A stretch of 56,998 nt of DNA. Source: Bacillota bacterium (lineage in GTDB: Bacteria; Bacillota; Clostridia; Peptostreptococcales; Acidaminobacteraceae). The stretch is from contig JAOARG010000026.1 of the NCBI GenBank assembly GCA_025210655.1, forward strand, positions 1 through 56,998. The letters are read 5' to 3'. Shown piece by piece: positions 24,787 to 32,405 of this stretch. How positions within the stretch are numbered: the stretch's first letter is position 1; the number at the start of each line of letters is the position of its first letter. Below the pieces are notes generated by a model that worked only from the letters and a program-made list of their open reading frames with translations, searched no databases and was not told the DNA's origin. Position numbers and translations under genes: made by a program.

Positions 24787-26157
24787 TTATACCGGTACTA
24801 CCGATTCATCTTCCTCATCAACTTCTCTTTTCTTAAAATACTCTAGGGCAACTTCGGGAAATAATGCATATGAGAGTAAATCCTCAGGCTGTTTTATATA
24901 ATCCCATATTTCTTCCCTGAGTTTGTCTAGGATTGGTTCTAGGTGATTTGCTGGTCTGTCTGTTATTCTTTTACCGTCTCCTATTACCATTTCTACAATT
25001 TCATCTGAAATAGGAACTGTTGGCTGTCCGTACATACCTGATACATAGGCCTTTACTTCCTTTGGTATCATGGAGTATCTTTTGCCTGTAATTACATTTA
25101 TCATAGCTTGGGTTCCTACTATTTGACTTGTAGGGGTTACAAGGGGTGGGTAACCTATATCTTTTCTTACATGTGGTATTTCTTCAAGGACTTCTTCAAG
25201 TTTGTCTAAGCTGTTTTGATTTTTTAACTGTGATATTAAATTGGAAAGCATTCCCCCTGGTATTTGGGATATTAAAGTTTTTATGTTCACAGACATTGCC
25301 TTAATACTTAAATGACCCATATCAAAGTGTTCTTCTTTTAATGGTATAAAATAATCAGCTATTTCACTGAGTAGATTTATATCGAGGCCTGTATCCTTAT
25401 CGATCTCCTTTAATGTAGCTACCATTGACTCAGTTGGTGGTTGGGATGTACCTGTGGCAAATGGAGAAATTGCCGTGTCAATTATGTCGCATCCAGCTTC
25501 AATAGCTTTTAAATATGTCATTGATCCAAGGCCGCTGGTACAATGACTATGGATTTCAAGTGGCAGATCCACTGCTTTTTTTATTTCTTTTACAAGTTTT
25601 TCAGCTGTATAAGGGGTAAGTATACCTGACATATCCTTTATGCAAATGGAATCAGCACCTATATCCCTAAGATCTACAGCCATTTTTACAAACTTGCCTA
25701 TTGTGTGGACAGGGCTTGTTGTATATGCTATTGCTCCTTGGGCATGAGCCCCTTCCAGTTTTGCTACCTTAAGTGCAAGTTCGATATTTTTCACATCATT
25801 CATGGCATCAAAAATTCTTACAATATCTATACCGTTGTAAATAGCTCTTTTTACGAATTCTATTACAACTTCATCAGGATAATGTTTATATCCAAGTATA
25901 TTTTGTCCCCTTAGAAGCATTTGTAATTTAGTATTCTTAACGTGTTTTCTTATTGTTCTTAATCTTTCCCAAGGATCTTCATCAAGATATCTAAGGCATG
26001 AATCAAATGTTGCTCCGCCCCACATTTCAAGGGCATGATAGCCTACAGAATCTAATTTTTCTAGTATTGGTATCATTTCTTCTGTAGAAAGTCTTGTTGC
26101 AATAAGAGATTGATGGGCATCCCTAAGAACGGTTTCGGTTATTTTTATCTTATTCAT
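24787..26157 (-). CDS. Oxaloacetate decarboxylase alpha / pyruvate carboxylase carboxyltransferase-domain protein without biotin domain
   Basis: 456 residues: a DRE-TIM/HMGL-like carboxyltransferase barrel (TETVLRDAHQSLIATRL at the N-terminus; FDAMNDVKN; EIHSHCTSGLGSMTYLKAIEAGCD with metal His) followed by the PYC/OADA conserved domain (YPPLVTPTSQIVGTQA). Full-length OadA has about 600 residues with a C-terminal biotinyl domain (AMKM); here the protein ends before it with an acidic tail. It should work with a separate biotin carrier, in oxaloacetate decarboxylation, methylmalonyl-CoA transcarboxylation or pyruvate carboxylation. No carrier, oadB or biotin carboxylase gene lies nearby. The exact reaction is undecided. 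Confidence 0.85.
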   Translation of the reverse strand: MNKIKITETVLRDAHQSLIATRLSTEEMIPILEKLDSVGYHALEMWGGATFDSCLRYLDEDPWERLRTIRKHVKNTKLQMLLRGQNILGYKHYPDEVVIEFVKRAIYNGIDIVRIFDAMNDVKNIELALKVAKLEGAHAQGAIAYTTSPVHTIGKFVKMAVDLRDIGADSICIKDMSGILTPYTAEKLVKEIKKAVDLPLEIHSHCTSGLGSMTYLKAIEAGCDIIDTAISPFATGTSQPPTESMVATLKEIDKDTGLDINLLSEIADYFIPLKEEHFDMGHLSIKAMSVNIKTLISQIPGGMLSNLISQLKNQNSLDKLEEVLEEIPHVRKDIGYPPLVTPTSQIVGTQAMINVITGKRYSMIPKEVKAYVSGMYGQPTVPISDEIVEMVIGDGKRITDRPANHLEPILDKLREEIWDYIKQPEDLLSYALFPEVALEYFKKREVDEEDESVVPV

Positions 26158-26319
26158 ATGATTACCTCCAGAAATAGTACTTAAAGTCTTTTTATATATA
26201 TACCAATAAATAGCCTATAATATCGTGACAATATTGTAATAATAATTGCTATTATATTGTTTAAGTAATCTGATTTGTTGGGTATCTATCTTGTGTATAA
26301 GCTTATGGGGAGGGTTATT

Positions 26320-27249
26320 ATGGATAGTACATTCTATAAAAAGATGCTGAATTATGTAGATGAAGGTATATATTTTGTTGATAATGATAGAAGAATAACC
26401 TTTTGGAATAAGGGTGCCGAACTTATAACAGGTTTTTCATCAGAGGAAGTTTTAGATAGCTATTGCTATCATAATATTCTTAACCATACTGATGAGTATG
26501 GAAATAAATTGTGTCACAATGGATGTCCATTGCATAAAACTATGGAAGATGGTGAACTTAGAAGTACAAAAGTATACCTTCATCACAAAGAAGGTTATAG
26601 AATACCAATAAATATACAGAGTATTCCTATTTATGATGGTGATAGGATTGTTGGTGCTGTAGAAATTTTTTCTGATAAGTCCAATAAATTAGAAATGTAT
26701 AAGCATATGGAGAAATTAAAACGCCTAGCAATGTTTGATCAACTTACTGGAATTCCTAATAGAAGATTTATTGAAGGTATGTTAGAGTCAAAAATAATAG
26801 AACATATTAACACGGGAATTTCTTTTGGAATACTATTCATAGATATTGATCATTTTAAGAAAGTTAATGATAAGTACGGACATGATATAGGGGACGAAGT
26901 TTTAAAAATTGTAGCAAAGACTTTGAATTCTAGCAGAACTGATGGGGATTATGTTGCTCGATGGGGAGGAGAAGAATTTGTAGCTTTGATATGTAATTGT
27001 GATATTGATGAGTTGTATAAGAAAGCAGATTTATTGAGAATTCTTGTCGAAGATTCATCATTAAGATATACAGATGAGGAAATTAGTGTTACAGTTTCAA
27101 TAGGTGGTAAAATTATTGAAAGTGGAATGGACATTGATCAAGTAGTTAAGAAAGCAGATGAAGCTATGTATAAATCTAAAGAAGATGGTCGTAATAGGGT
27201 TACAATTTATGACCTGAGTTTGGGAGGTAAAAATGGAACTGTGGTTTGA
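26320..27249 (+). CDS. PAS-GGDEF diguanylate cyclase
   Basis: 309 residues from the ATG at 26320 (GGGGAGGG upstream); a TTG at 26275 is less likely. Residues 1-125 are a PAS domain (DEGIYFVDNDRRITFWNKGAE) with a cysteine cluster, C (in SYCYHN) and LCHNGCPL, seen in one clade of PAS sensors and possibly holding a metal or redox centre. Residues 140-305 are a GGDEF domain (FDQLTGIPNRRF, FIDIDHFKKVNDKYGHDIGD, RWGGEEF) with intact catalytic residues and no RxxD inhibitory site. It is soluble and makes cyclic di-GMP. The next gene starts inside its last codons. Confidence 0.9.
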   Translation: MDSTFYKKMLNYVDEGIYFVDNDRRITFWNKGAELITGFSSEEVLDSYCYHNILNHTDEYGNKLCHNGCPLHKTMEDGELRSTKVYLHHKEGYRIPINIQSIPIYDGDRIVGAVEIFSDKSNKLEMYKHMEKLKRLAMFDQLTGIPNRRFIEGMLESKIIEHINTGISFGILFIDIDHFKKVNDKYGHDIGDEVLKIVAKTLNSSRTDGDYVARWGGEEFVALICNCDIDELYKKADLLRILVEDSSLRYTDEEISVTVSIGGKIIESGMDIDQVVKKADEAMYKSKEDGRNRVTIYDLSLGGKNGTVV

Positions 27250-27787
27250 GGACAGCTATCCCGAGAAGGATAAAAGGACATTTGTGGCTGAAGGAGCAAA
27301 AATAATAGGAAAAGTAATAATGAAAGAGTATTCAAGTGTATGGTTTAATTCAGTTGTAAGAGGTGATGTTAACTCCATTTATATTGGTAAATATTCTAAT
27401 ATACAGGACAACAGTGTTTTACATGTGGCAGATGACTATTTTCTTGAAATAGGAGACTATGTTACAGTAGGCCATGGCTGTATATTACATGGATGTGTAA
27501 TTAGGGACAGATGTCTTATTGGAATGGGAGCAACTATCTTAAATGGAGCTGAAATAGGTGAAGGCTCAATAATTGCAGCAGGGGCAGTAGTAAAAGAAAA
27601 TTTCAAAGTACCAAAAAACTCCCTAGTTGCAGGTGTTCCGGCAAAAATAATAAAAACATATGAAGATGGAGAAAGACTAGAAGAAATAAAGGCCCAAAGT
27701 ATTAAATATAAAGATCTGTGGACGAAAAGATATAGATTACTTTTAGACAACGACGGTGAGACTTATGAAGGGGAGGGAATAGTGTAG
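27233..27787 (+). CDS. Gamma-class carbonic anhydrase family protein (left-handed beta-helix)
   Basis: 184 residues with hexapeptide repeats (VVRGDVNSIYIGKYSNIQDNSVLHV, GCILHGCVIRDRCLIGMGATILNGAEIGEGSIIAAGAVV) and family ends WFEDSYPEK and VAGVPAKIIK. The metal-binding histidines are visible in VLHV, GHGC and LHGC. Members of this YrdA/PaaY-like group bind Zn or Fe; some are carbonic anhydrases and others have no proven activity. It starts with GGGAGG upstream, overlaps the cyclase gene by 17 nt and so is translated with it. A link between the two functions is not obvious. Confidence 0.88.
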   Translation: MELWFEDSYPEKDKRTFVAEGAKIIGKVIMKEYSSVWFNSVVRGDVNSIYIGKYSNIQDNSVLHVADDYFLEIGDYVTVGHGCILHGCVIRDRCLIGMGATILNGAEIGEGSIIAAGAVVKENFKVPKNSLVAGVPAKIIKTYEDGERLEEIKAQSIKYKDLWTKRYRLLLDNDGETYEGEGIV

Positions 27788-27794
27788 CTTAAAC

Positions 27795-28107
27795 AGTCTA
27801 GGGAGAACATTACTGCCGTAATCATCTAGGTACACCTTCAGTGAGTCTAGGGATTTGAAAAGTATTACTTTCAAACATCTAGGGGTACTTCGTACCATCC
27901 AATGAGATTTTACTAACGTAAAATTTTATTTCAAAAAAATACAGAAGACTTTTAGCCATTTCGGCTAAAAGTCTTTTATTGTTTTCTTTAATAGTAATTT
28001 TGCATCTGCAAAATCTCATCGGATGAGAGTAGCAATACTCTACCTTAGACGAAATATAGCAAACTCATATTTTCCCTAGATGCAGTCGTAGACTGTCCTT
28101 AGATGCG
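27795..28107. repeat. Inverted-repeat palindrome array with terminator at the apex, RTCTAGGG framework
   Basis: The clearest array. Left spacers: GTCTAGGGA (27796), CATCTAGG (27823-27830), GTCTAGGGA (27845-27853), CATCTAGGG (27876-27884), CCAATGAG (27899-27906). Their complements follow in reverse order on the right: CTCATCGG (28015-28022), CCTTAGACG (28043-28051), TCCCTAGATGC (28073-28083), CCTTAGATGCG (28097-28107). Hairpins sit between spacers on both arms: 27809-27822, 27831-27844 (weak), 27854-27875, 27884-27896, 27907-27924; and 27997-28014, 28026-28041, 28052-28072, 28083-28095. The bidirectional terminator 27945-27975 is the apex. No gene is present between 27788 and 28139. Confidence 0.92.
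27945..27985. terminator. Bidirectional terminator at array apex
   Basis: A 13-bp perfect stem AAGACTTTTAGCC/GGCTAAAAGTCTT with a 5-nt loop. T-rich sequence follows on the plus strand and a run of seven A precedes it (27933-27939), giving a T run on the minus strand. It can end both convergent transcripts. Confidence 0.85.
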
Positions 28108-28139
28108 ACGTAGGAGCCATAGACATTTCTTGCGACCTA

Positions 28140-29678
28140 TCACTTCTCAAGTACATTCTCCCCACTTTCATCTATATAAATCCAATCTTGATCTATCTTA
28201 ACTGGATATATGTTTTGTGAGAATTTGAAATCATCGTATTCAGGTTCCAGTATTATATTTCCGTCTGAATCTATTAGGCCCCATTTATCTGAGTATTTTA
28301 TCCAGTAATTTTTATAAAGGTAACCGTATTTTATATCCTGATATATTGTTGGAACTAGCATCTTACCTGTCATATCAACGACACCGTAGTTATCGCCAAT
28401 TCTTATTTTTATTAGATCATAATTAATCATTTCAAAATAGTCAAATTCTACATGGGCTTCTGGATTGCCCTTACTGTCATATATATCAAGGCTTTTATCT
28501 GATATAGCAATTGCCTTTTCGCCAAGGATTTTAATTTCATTGTACTTCGCTGGAACTACTGTTTTATAGTCCTTATCCAGCAGTCCATATTTGTAATCAG
28601 ACATTACAATGAATTTATCTCCATGAAACTTTATTTCGTCATATCTAGCTTTTATTAAGGTGTTACCTTCTGTATCGATAAGTCCCCATTTATAAGCATT
28701 GTCTATATTTTCATATACGGCAATTATGGAATCCTTCTTATGTGCAAGTCTATATTTGAAATCAATTACAGTTTCATCATCTTCATTAATAAATCCAATA
28801 TAGTTTACTCCATCTATTTCAGTATATACTTTAGCTAATCCTTCTTCAAAGGCTTTGGCATTCTTGTATTTAGCAGGAATAATAATATTACCACTTAAGT
28901 CTAAATAGCCGTAAAGGTCATTTTCTTTATAGCTATAAGTTTTACCATCTTCAGTTTCTAAATAGTCATACTTGTTTTCAATTAGTATAGTTCCCTTATC
29001 ATCTATTATTCCGTATTTATTGTCTTTAATTGTGATATGCTGATCTAGATATTTATACTGTATTTCATCAAAGTCAAAATTACTTGTATATTCTTTGTTT
29101 TTCAAATCGTAAATAGCCCATTTTTCATTTTTCTTAAGATAGGCCATATGTTTTTCTTGATAGACGTCAATATCTTGGAAAGTGCCTGAAATAGCTTTTT
29201 TTCCCTTTGAATCAAAAATTTCCATAGAATCATTATTTCTTGTTATATAGTATTCATCATCAATTATATGAATATCTGTATAGAATGGTTCAAATATAAA
29301 GTCGAAATTTTTATCACACAATCCCTTTTTACCATTAGTTTCTATCAAATAGTAATTGAGGCCATAAGGATTTATTGAGTCATAAATAGGCTCAAGAATA
29401 ATATCATTATTGACATTGATTATTCCCCATGATTTTTCTACTTTTATCTTTGCGAAACCATTAGTGAAGGGCTCAGCATCATCATATTGAGCTTCAATAA
29501 TAAAATGTCCTTCTTGGTCAATAAATCCGTACTTATCTGAAACCTTAACAGGAGCAGTATTTTCGGAGAATCTTTTTGCGTCCTGGAACTTAGTTTCAAT
29601 TCGTTCAGTGTGGTAAAATACTACTGCAAGGACTATGATTAAAACTAGTCCCAATATATGATATATATATTTCTTCAT
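28140..29678 (-). CDS. Membrane-anchored WG-repeat protein
   Basis: 512 residues. One N-terminal membrane helix or uncleaved signal (about 5-24, GLVLIIVLAVVFYHT), then nine or ten WG repeats of about 45 residues filling the rest (examples: KYGFIDQEGHFIIEAQYDDA, SWGIINVNNDIILEPIYDSI, KWGLIDSDGNIILEPEYDDF). WG repeats (Pfam WG_beta_rep) form beta structures outside the cell; their ligand is generally unknown. Related repeats form the N-terminal part of the SLH protein at 7732. It is monocistronic and convergent with the beta-helix protein gene. Confidence 0.88.
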   Translation of the reverse strand: MKKYIYHILGLVLIIVLAVVFYHTERIETKFQDAKRFSENTAPVKVSDKYGFIDQEGHFIIEAQYDDAEPFTNGFAKIKVEKSWGIINVNNDIILEPIYDSINPYGLNYYLIETNGKKGLCDKNFDFIFEPFYTDIHIIDDEYYITRNNDSMEIFDSKGKKAISGTFQDIDVYQEKHMAYLKKNEKWAIYDLKNKEYTSNFDFDEIQYKYLDQHITIKDNKYGIIDDKGTILIENKYDYLETEDGKTYSYKENDLYGYLDLSGNIIIPAKYKNAKAFEEGLAKVYTEIDGVNYIGFINEDDETVIDFKYRLAHKKDSIIAVYENIDNAYKWGLIDTEGNTLIKARYDEIKFHGDKFIVMSDYKYGLLDKDYKTVVPAKYNEIKILGEKAIAISDKSLDIYDSKGNPEAHVEFDYFEMINYDLIKIRIGDNYGVVDMTGKMLVPTIYQDIKYGYLYKNYWIKYSDKWGLIDSDGNIILEPEYDDFKFSQNIYPVKIDQDWIYIDESGENVLEK

Positions 29679-29823
29679 TTAATGATCATTCCCTGTTTGA
29701 AATTTACCTATATAAATAAGGTATATTAATGTACAATAATTATAGTACCACAAATAGCTACTTTGTAATAGGGATTTCTAAATTTGTATCCTGACATTTG
29801 ACTAGGATATCAGGGAGGAATAA

Positions 29824-30261
29824 ATGAGAATAATAGTAGATGCGGACGGTTGTCCCGTTAAGGAAATTATACAGGATATTGCTAAGAAAACTGGATTAGA
29901 TGTTTTGTTTGTAATGAATATAGCCCATGAGTACTCACCTGAGTACGGTAGTGTAAAGTTTGTAGATAAGTCTAGGGAAAGGGCAGATATTGTTATTGTT
30001 AACGTTATAGAGAGTGGTGATTTGGTTGTCACTCAGGATTATGGATTAGCGGCTATGGTTCTTGCTAAAAAAGGTCACTGTATGAATCAGAATGGAAAAG
30101 TTTTCAATGATATGAATATAGAGCTTCTGCTTCATAGAAGACATTTAAATAGAGAGATAAGAAATAGACATAAAAAGTACACTAAAACTAATAAAAGAAC
30201 TAAGGATGATGATTTGAACTTTAAAGAATCTTTAATTAGAATGTTAAAAGAAGTTTTGTGA
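29824..30261 (+). CDS. YaiI/YqxD family protein (DUF188)
   Basis: 145 residues of the UPF0178 family: N-terminal RIIVDADGCPVKEII, DIVIVNVIESGDLVVTQDYGLAAM in the middle and a basic C-terminal tail (RHKKYTKTNKRTK). The fold is PIN-like, with the Asp residues expected of a nuclease site, but no activity is established to my knowledge. Ribosome site GGGAGG lies 5 nt before the ATG. The promoter region is shared with the divergent WG-repeat gene. Confidence 0.85.
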   Translation: MRIIVDADGCPVKEIIQDIAKKTGLDVLFVMNIAHEYSPEYGSVKFVDKSRERADIVIVNVIESGDLVVTQDYGLAAMVLAKKGHCMNQNGKVFNDMNIELLLHRRHLNREIRNRHKKYTKTNKRTKDDDLNFKESLIRMLKEVL

Positions 30262-30295
30262 TGATATAATATTTATGTTAAAAACATTTGGTGTG

Positions 30296-30420
30296 CAGGT
30301 CACTGAAAAAGTCCAATTTGAAATTCTTATACCACAATATGTATCTTTCTTTCAACTATGGAAGCCAACATATTGCAGATAAGAATCAACTGTAGCTACT
30401 TTTTTAGCGGTTTCGTGGTG
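30296..30420 (+). ncRNA. Structured leader or small RNA upstream of acpS (unassigned)
   Basis: The 172-nt gap before acpS holds nested complementary segments: CACTGAAAAAGT (about 30301) with ACTTTTTTAGCGG (about 30397), ATTCTTAT with ATAAGAAT, and CAATATGT with ACATATTG. These would form one long hairpin with internal loops, about 110 nt long. A TATAAT at about 30267 lies just upstream, so the RNA may have its own promoter. It does not match a riboswitch I know; a 6S-like shape is possible but unproven. Confidence 0.4.
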
Positions 30421-30433
30421 CGGAGGTATCATT

Positions 30434-30811
30434 ATGGATATATACGGAATAGGAACTGATATTATTGAAATAGAAAGAATAAAGAAGGCCGTAGAGAAGA
30501 GTATGAAATTTGTTGAAAAGTTTTATTCAGACAAGGAAATAGAGCTTTTTAAATCAAGAAATTTTCGTATGTCATCTATAGCAGGTAATTTTGCGGCTAA
30601 AGAAGCTGTATCAAAGGCTTTGGGCACAGGAGTAAGGAATTTTTCCCTTAGGGATATTGAAATTCTTAGGGATGATTATAATAAGCCATACGTAAATCTT
30701 TATGGAAATGCAAAACAGTTGGCAGAGACTTTAGATATTGCAGAAATATTAGTAAGCATATCCCATTCAAAGGAATATGCATGTGCCAATACTATTGCTA
30801 TAAAAAAATGA
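30434..30811 (+). CDS. acpS: Holo-[acyl-carrier-protein] synthase
   Basis: 125 residues, standard AcpS length. GIGTDIIEIERI at the N-terminus carries the Mg-binding Asp, FAAKEAVSKALGTG the second acidic residue, and VSISHSKEYACA the C-terminal motif. It moves 4'-phosphopantetheine from CoA to the serine of acyl carrier protein, needed for fatty acid synthesis. It is first in the acpS-nnr-alr order common in Firmicutes. GGAGG lies 9 nt before the ATG, after a structured leader. Confidence 0.95.
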   Translation: MDIYGIGTDIIEIERIKKAVEKSMKFVEKFYSDKEIELFKSRNFRMSSIAGNFAAKEAVSKALGTGVRNFSLRDIEILRDDYNKPYVNLYGNAKQLAETLDIAEILVSISHSKEYACANTIAIKK

Positions 30812-30835
30812 TTTGATTTGTAAGAGGTGAAGATT

Positions 30836-32389
30836 GTGAAGATTGCAAGCAATGAAGAAATGAAATCTATTGATAGAAGAGCTATTGAAGAGTTTGGTAT
30901 TCCAGCCATCATACTTATGGAAAATGCCGCTTATGGTGTTGTTGAAGAAATCTGTAAGGATTTTGCCCCAGGTTCATATATAACTATTGTTTCTGGTAAA
31001 GGAAATAATGGGGGGGATGGTTTTGCAGTAGCAAGACAGCTTCATAATAAAGGTTATGGTGTTAAGGTCTTTTATACTGGTGACAGAGGTGAGTTTACAG
31101 AAGATGCCTTAACCAATTATGATATTTTAAAGGCGATAGGTGTTGAAGTTGAAGAGATTTCAGATCATAGTAATACCAAAGAACTTCAATATTCCATAAT
31201 CAAAAGTGATTTAGTTGTAGATGCACTTTTCGGTACTGGACTTAATGACGAAATTTTTGGTATAGCCAATGAAGTCATAAGAATAATTAATGAATATAAA
31301 AATTATGTTGTTTCAGTTGATATTCCATCTGGTGTTATTGGAAATGATGGCAATATAGCTGGAAATGCAGTTATGGCAGATAAAACTATAGTAATTTCTA
31401 CACCTAAATACGGAAATATTTTGCATCCTGGGACAGTATACAATGGTGAAATAATATTTAAAAATATTGGAATACCTGAAGTTGCCAAGATGGATGAAAA
31501 TATTAAAGCTAACTTAATTACTGGGAGCCTAGTAAAGAATCTTATACCAAGAAGAAATTCCAATTCCCACAAAGGTGTATATGGGAAGATGTGTCTTGTA
31601 GCAGGTTCTTATGGCATGACAGGAGCTGCTATTTTGACAGCTAAAGCGGCCTTAAGAAGTGGATTGGGATTGCTTAAGCTAATTATTCCAGAGAGTTTAA
31701 ATCATATAATTACTTCATCTGTTCCAGAGGCAATCACAGTGCCTTTAAGTGAGATGAGAAAAGGTATAATTGGTATAAATCATATAAGTAGCATCATAAG
31801 TGAATCTGAAACTGCCAGCGTAATTACAATTGGTCCTGGGTGTGGGAATACTGCTGAATTATCAGAAGTGATACGAAGGGTTTTGGAAGAAGTAGACATT
31901 CCTATAGTTATAGATGCTGATGGTTTAAATGCTCTTTCCAAAGATGTGAAGTGGCTTGAATCTAGAAAGTCAGAAAATGTAGTTTTAACTCCACATATAG
32001 GTGAAATGTCTAGATTAACAGGTCTTGAAATTGAAGAAATAAAAAGTAACAAGATAAGTGTAGCAAGGGAATATGCAGAAAAATGGAATGTAATCCTTGT
32101 ACTAAAAGATTCAAGAACTATTGTAGCAAAACCAAATGGAGAAATATTTATAAATTATAATGGAAATTCTGGAATGGCAACAGCTGGTAGTGGTGATGTC
32201 CTAACAGGAATAATTAGTTCTTTTATTGCTCAGGGATTAAGTATCGAAGAAGCTGCTATTGCAGGTGTTTATGTCCATGGTGATGCAGGAGACAAGGCTG
32301 CCAAAGATAAGGGTGAGCATGGGCTACTTTCTGGGGATATAGTAGATGGTTTGACTTACACATTAAAGGATATTGTTGGTACTATATAA
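30836..32389 (+). CDS. nnr: Bifunctional NAD(P)H-hydrate epimerase / ADP-dependent dehydratase
   Basis: 517 residues from a GTG at 30836 (AGAGG 8 nt upstream); a GTG at 30827 overlaps that site. The N-terminal YjeF epimerase domain (about 1-215) has GKGNNGGDGFAVARQL and DALFGTGL. The C-terminal ribokinase-like dehydratase (about 225-510) has GSYGMTGAAILTAKAALRSG, VIDADGLNAL, LTPHIGEMSRL and GSGDVLTGIIS. It repairs hydrated NADH and NADPH. It lies 24 nt after acpS and 16 nt before alr. Confidence 0.95.
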   Translation: MKIASNEEMKSIDRRAIEEFGIPAIILMENAAYGVVEEICKDFAPGSYITIVSGKGNNGGDGFAVARQLHNKGYGVKVFYTGDRGEFTEDALTNYDILKAIGVEVEEISDHSNTKELQYSIIKSDLVVDALFGTGLNDEIFGIANEVIRIINEYKNYVVSVDIPSGVIGNDGNIAGNAVMADKTIVISTPKYGNILHPGTVYNGEIIFKNIGIPEVAKMDENIKANLITGSLVKNLIPRRNSNSHKGVYGKMCLVAGSYGMTGAAILTAKAALRSGLGLLKLIIPESLNHIITSSVPEAITVPLSEMRKGIIGINHISSIISESETASVITIGPGCGNTAELSEVIRRVLEEVDIPIVIDADGLNALSKDVKWLESRKSENVVLTPHIGEMSRLTGLEIEEIKSNKISVAREYAEKWNVILVLKDSRTIVAKPNGEIFINYNGNSGMATAGSGDVLTGIISSFIAQGLSIEEAAIAGVYVHGDAGDKAAKDKGEHGLLSGDIVDGLTYTLKDIVGTI

Positions 32390-32405
32390 GTGTGGAGGTT
32401 ATATA

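Noticed and set aside
29788..29810. TATCCT/AGGATA inverted repeat before the YaiI gene
   Set aside because: A 6-bp repeat with an 11-nt gap in AT-rich sequence is easily due to chance.
30296..30420. SRP RNA, tmRNA or known riboswitch upstream of acpS
   Set aside because: The SRP GGAAGG-type loop and tmRNA tRNA-like ends are not seen, and no riboswitch core is recognised. It is kept as unassigned structured RNA.
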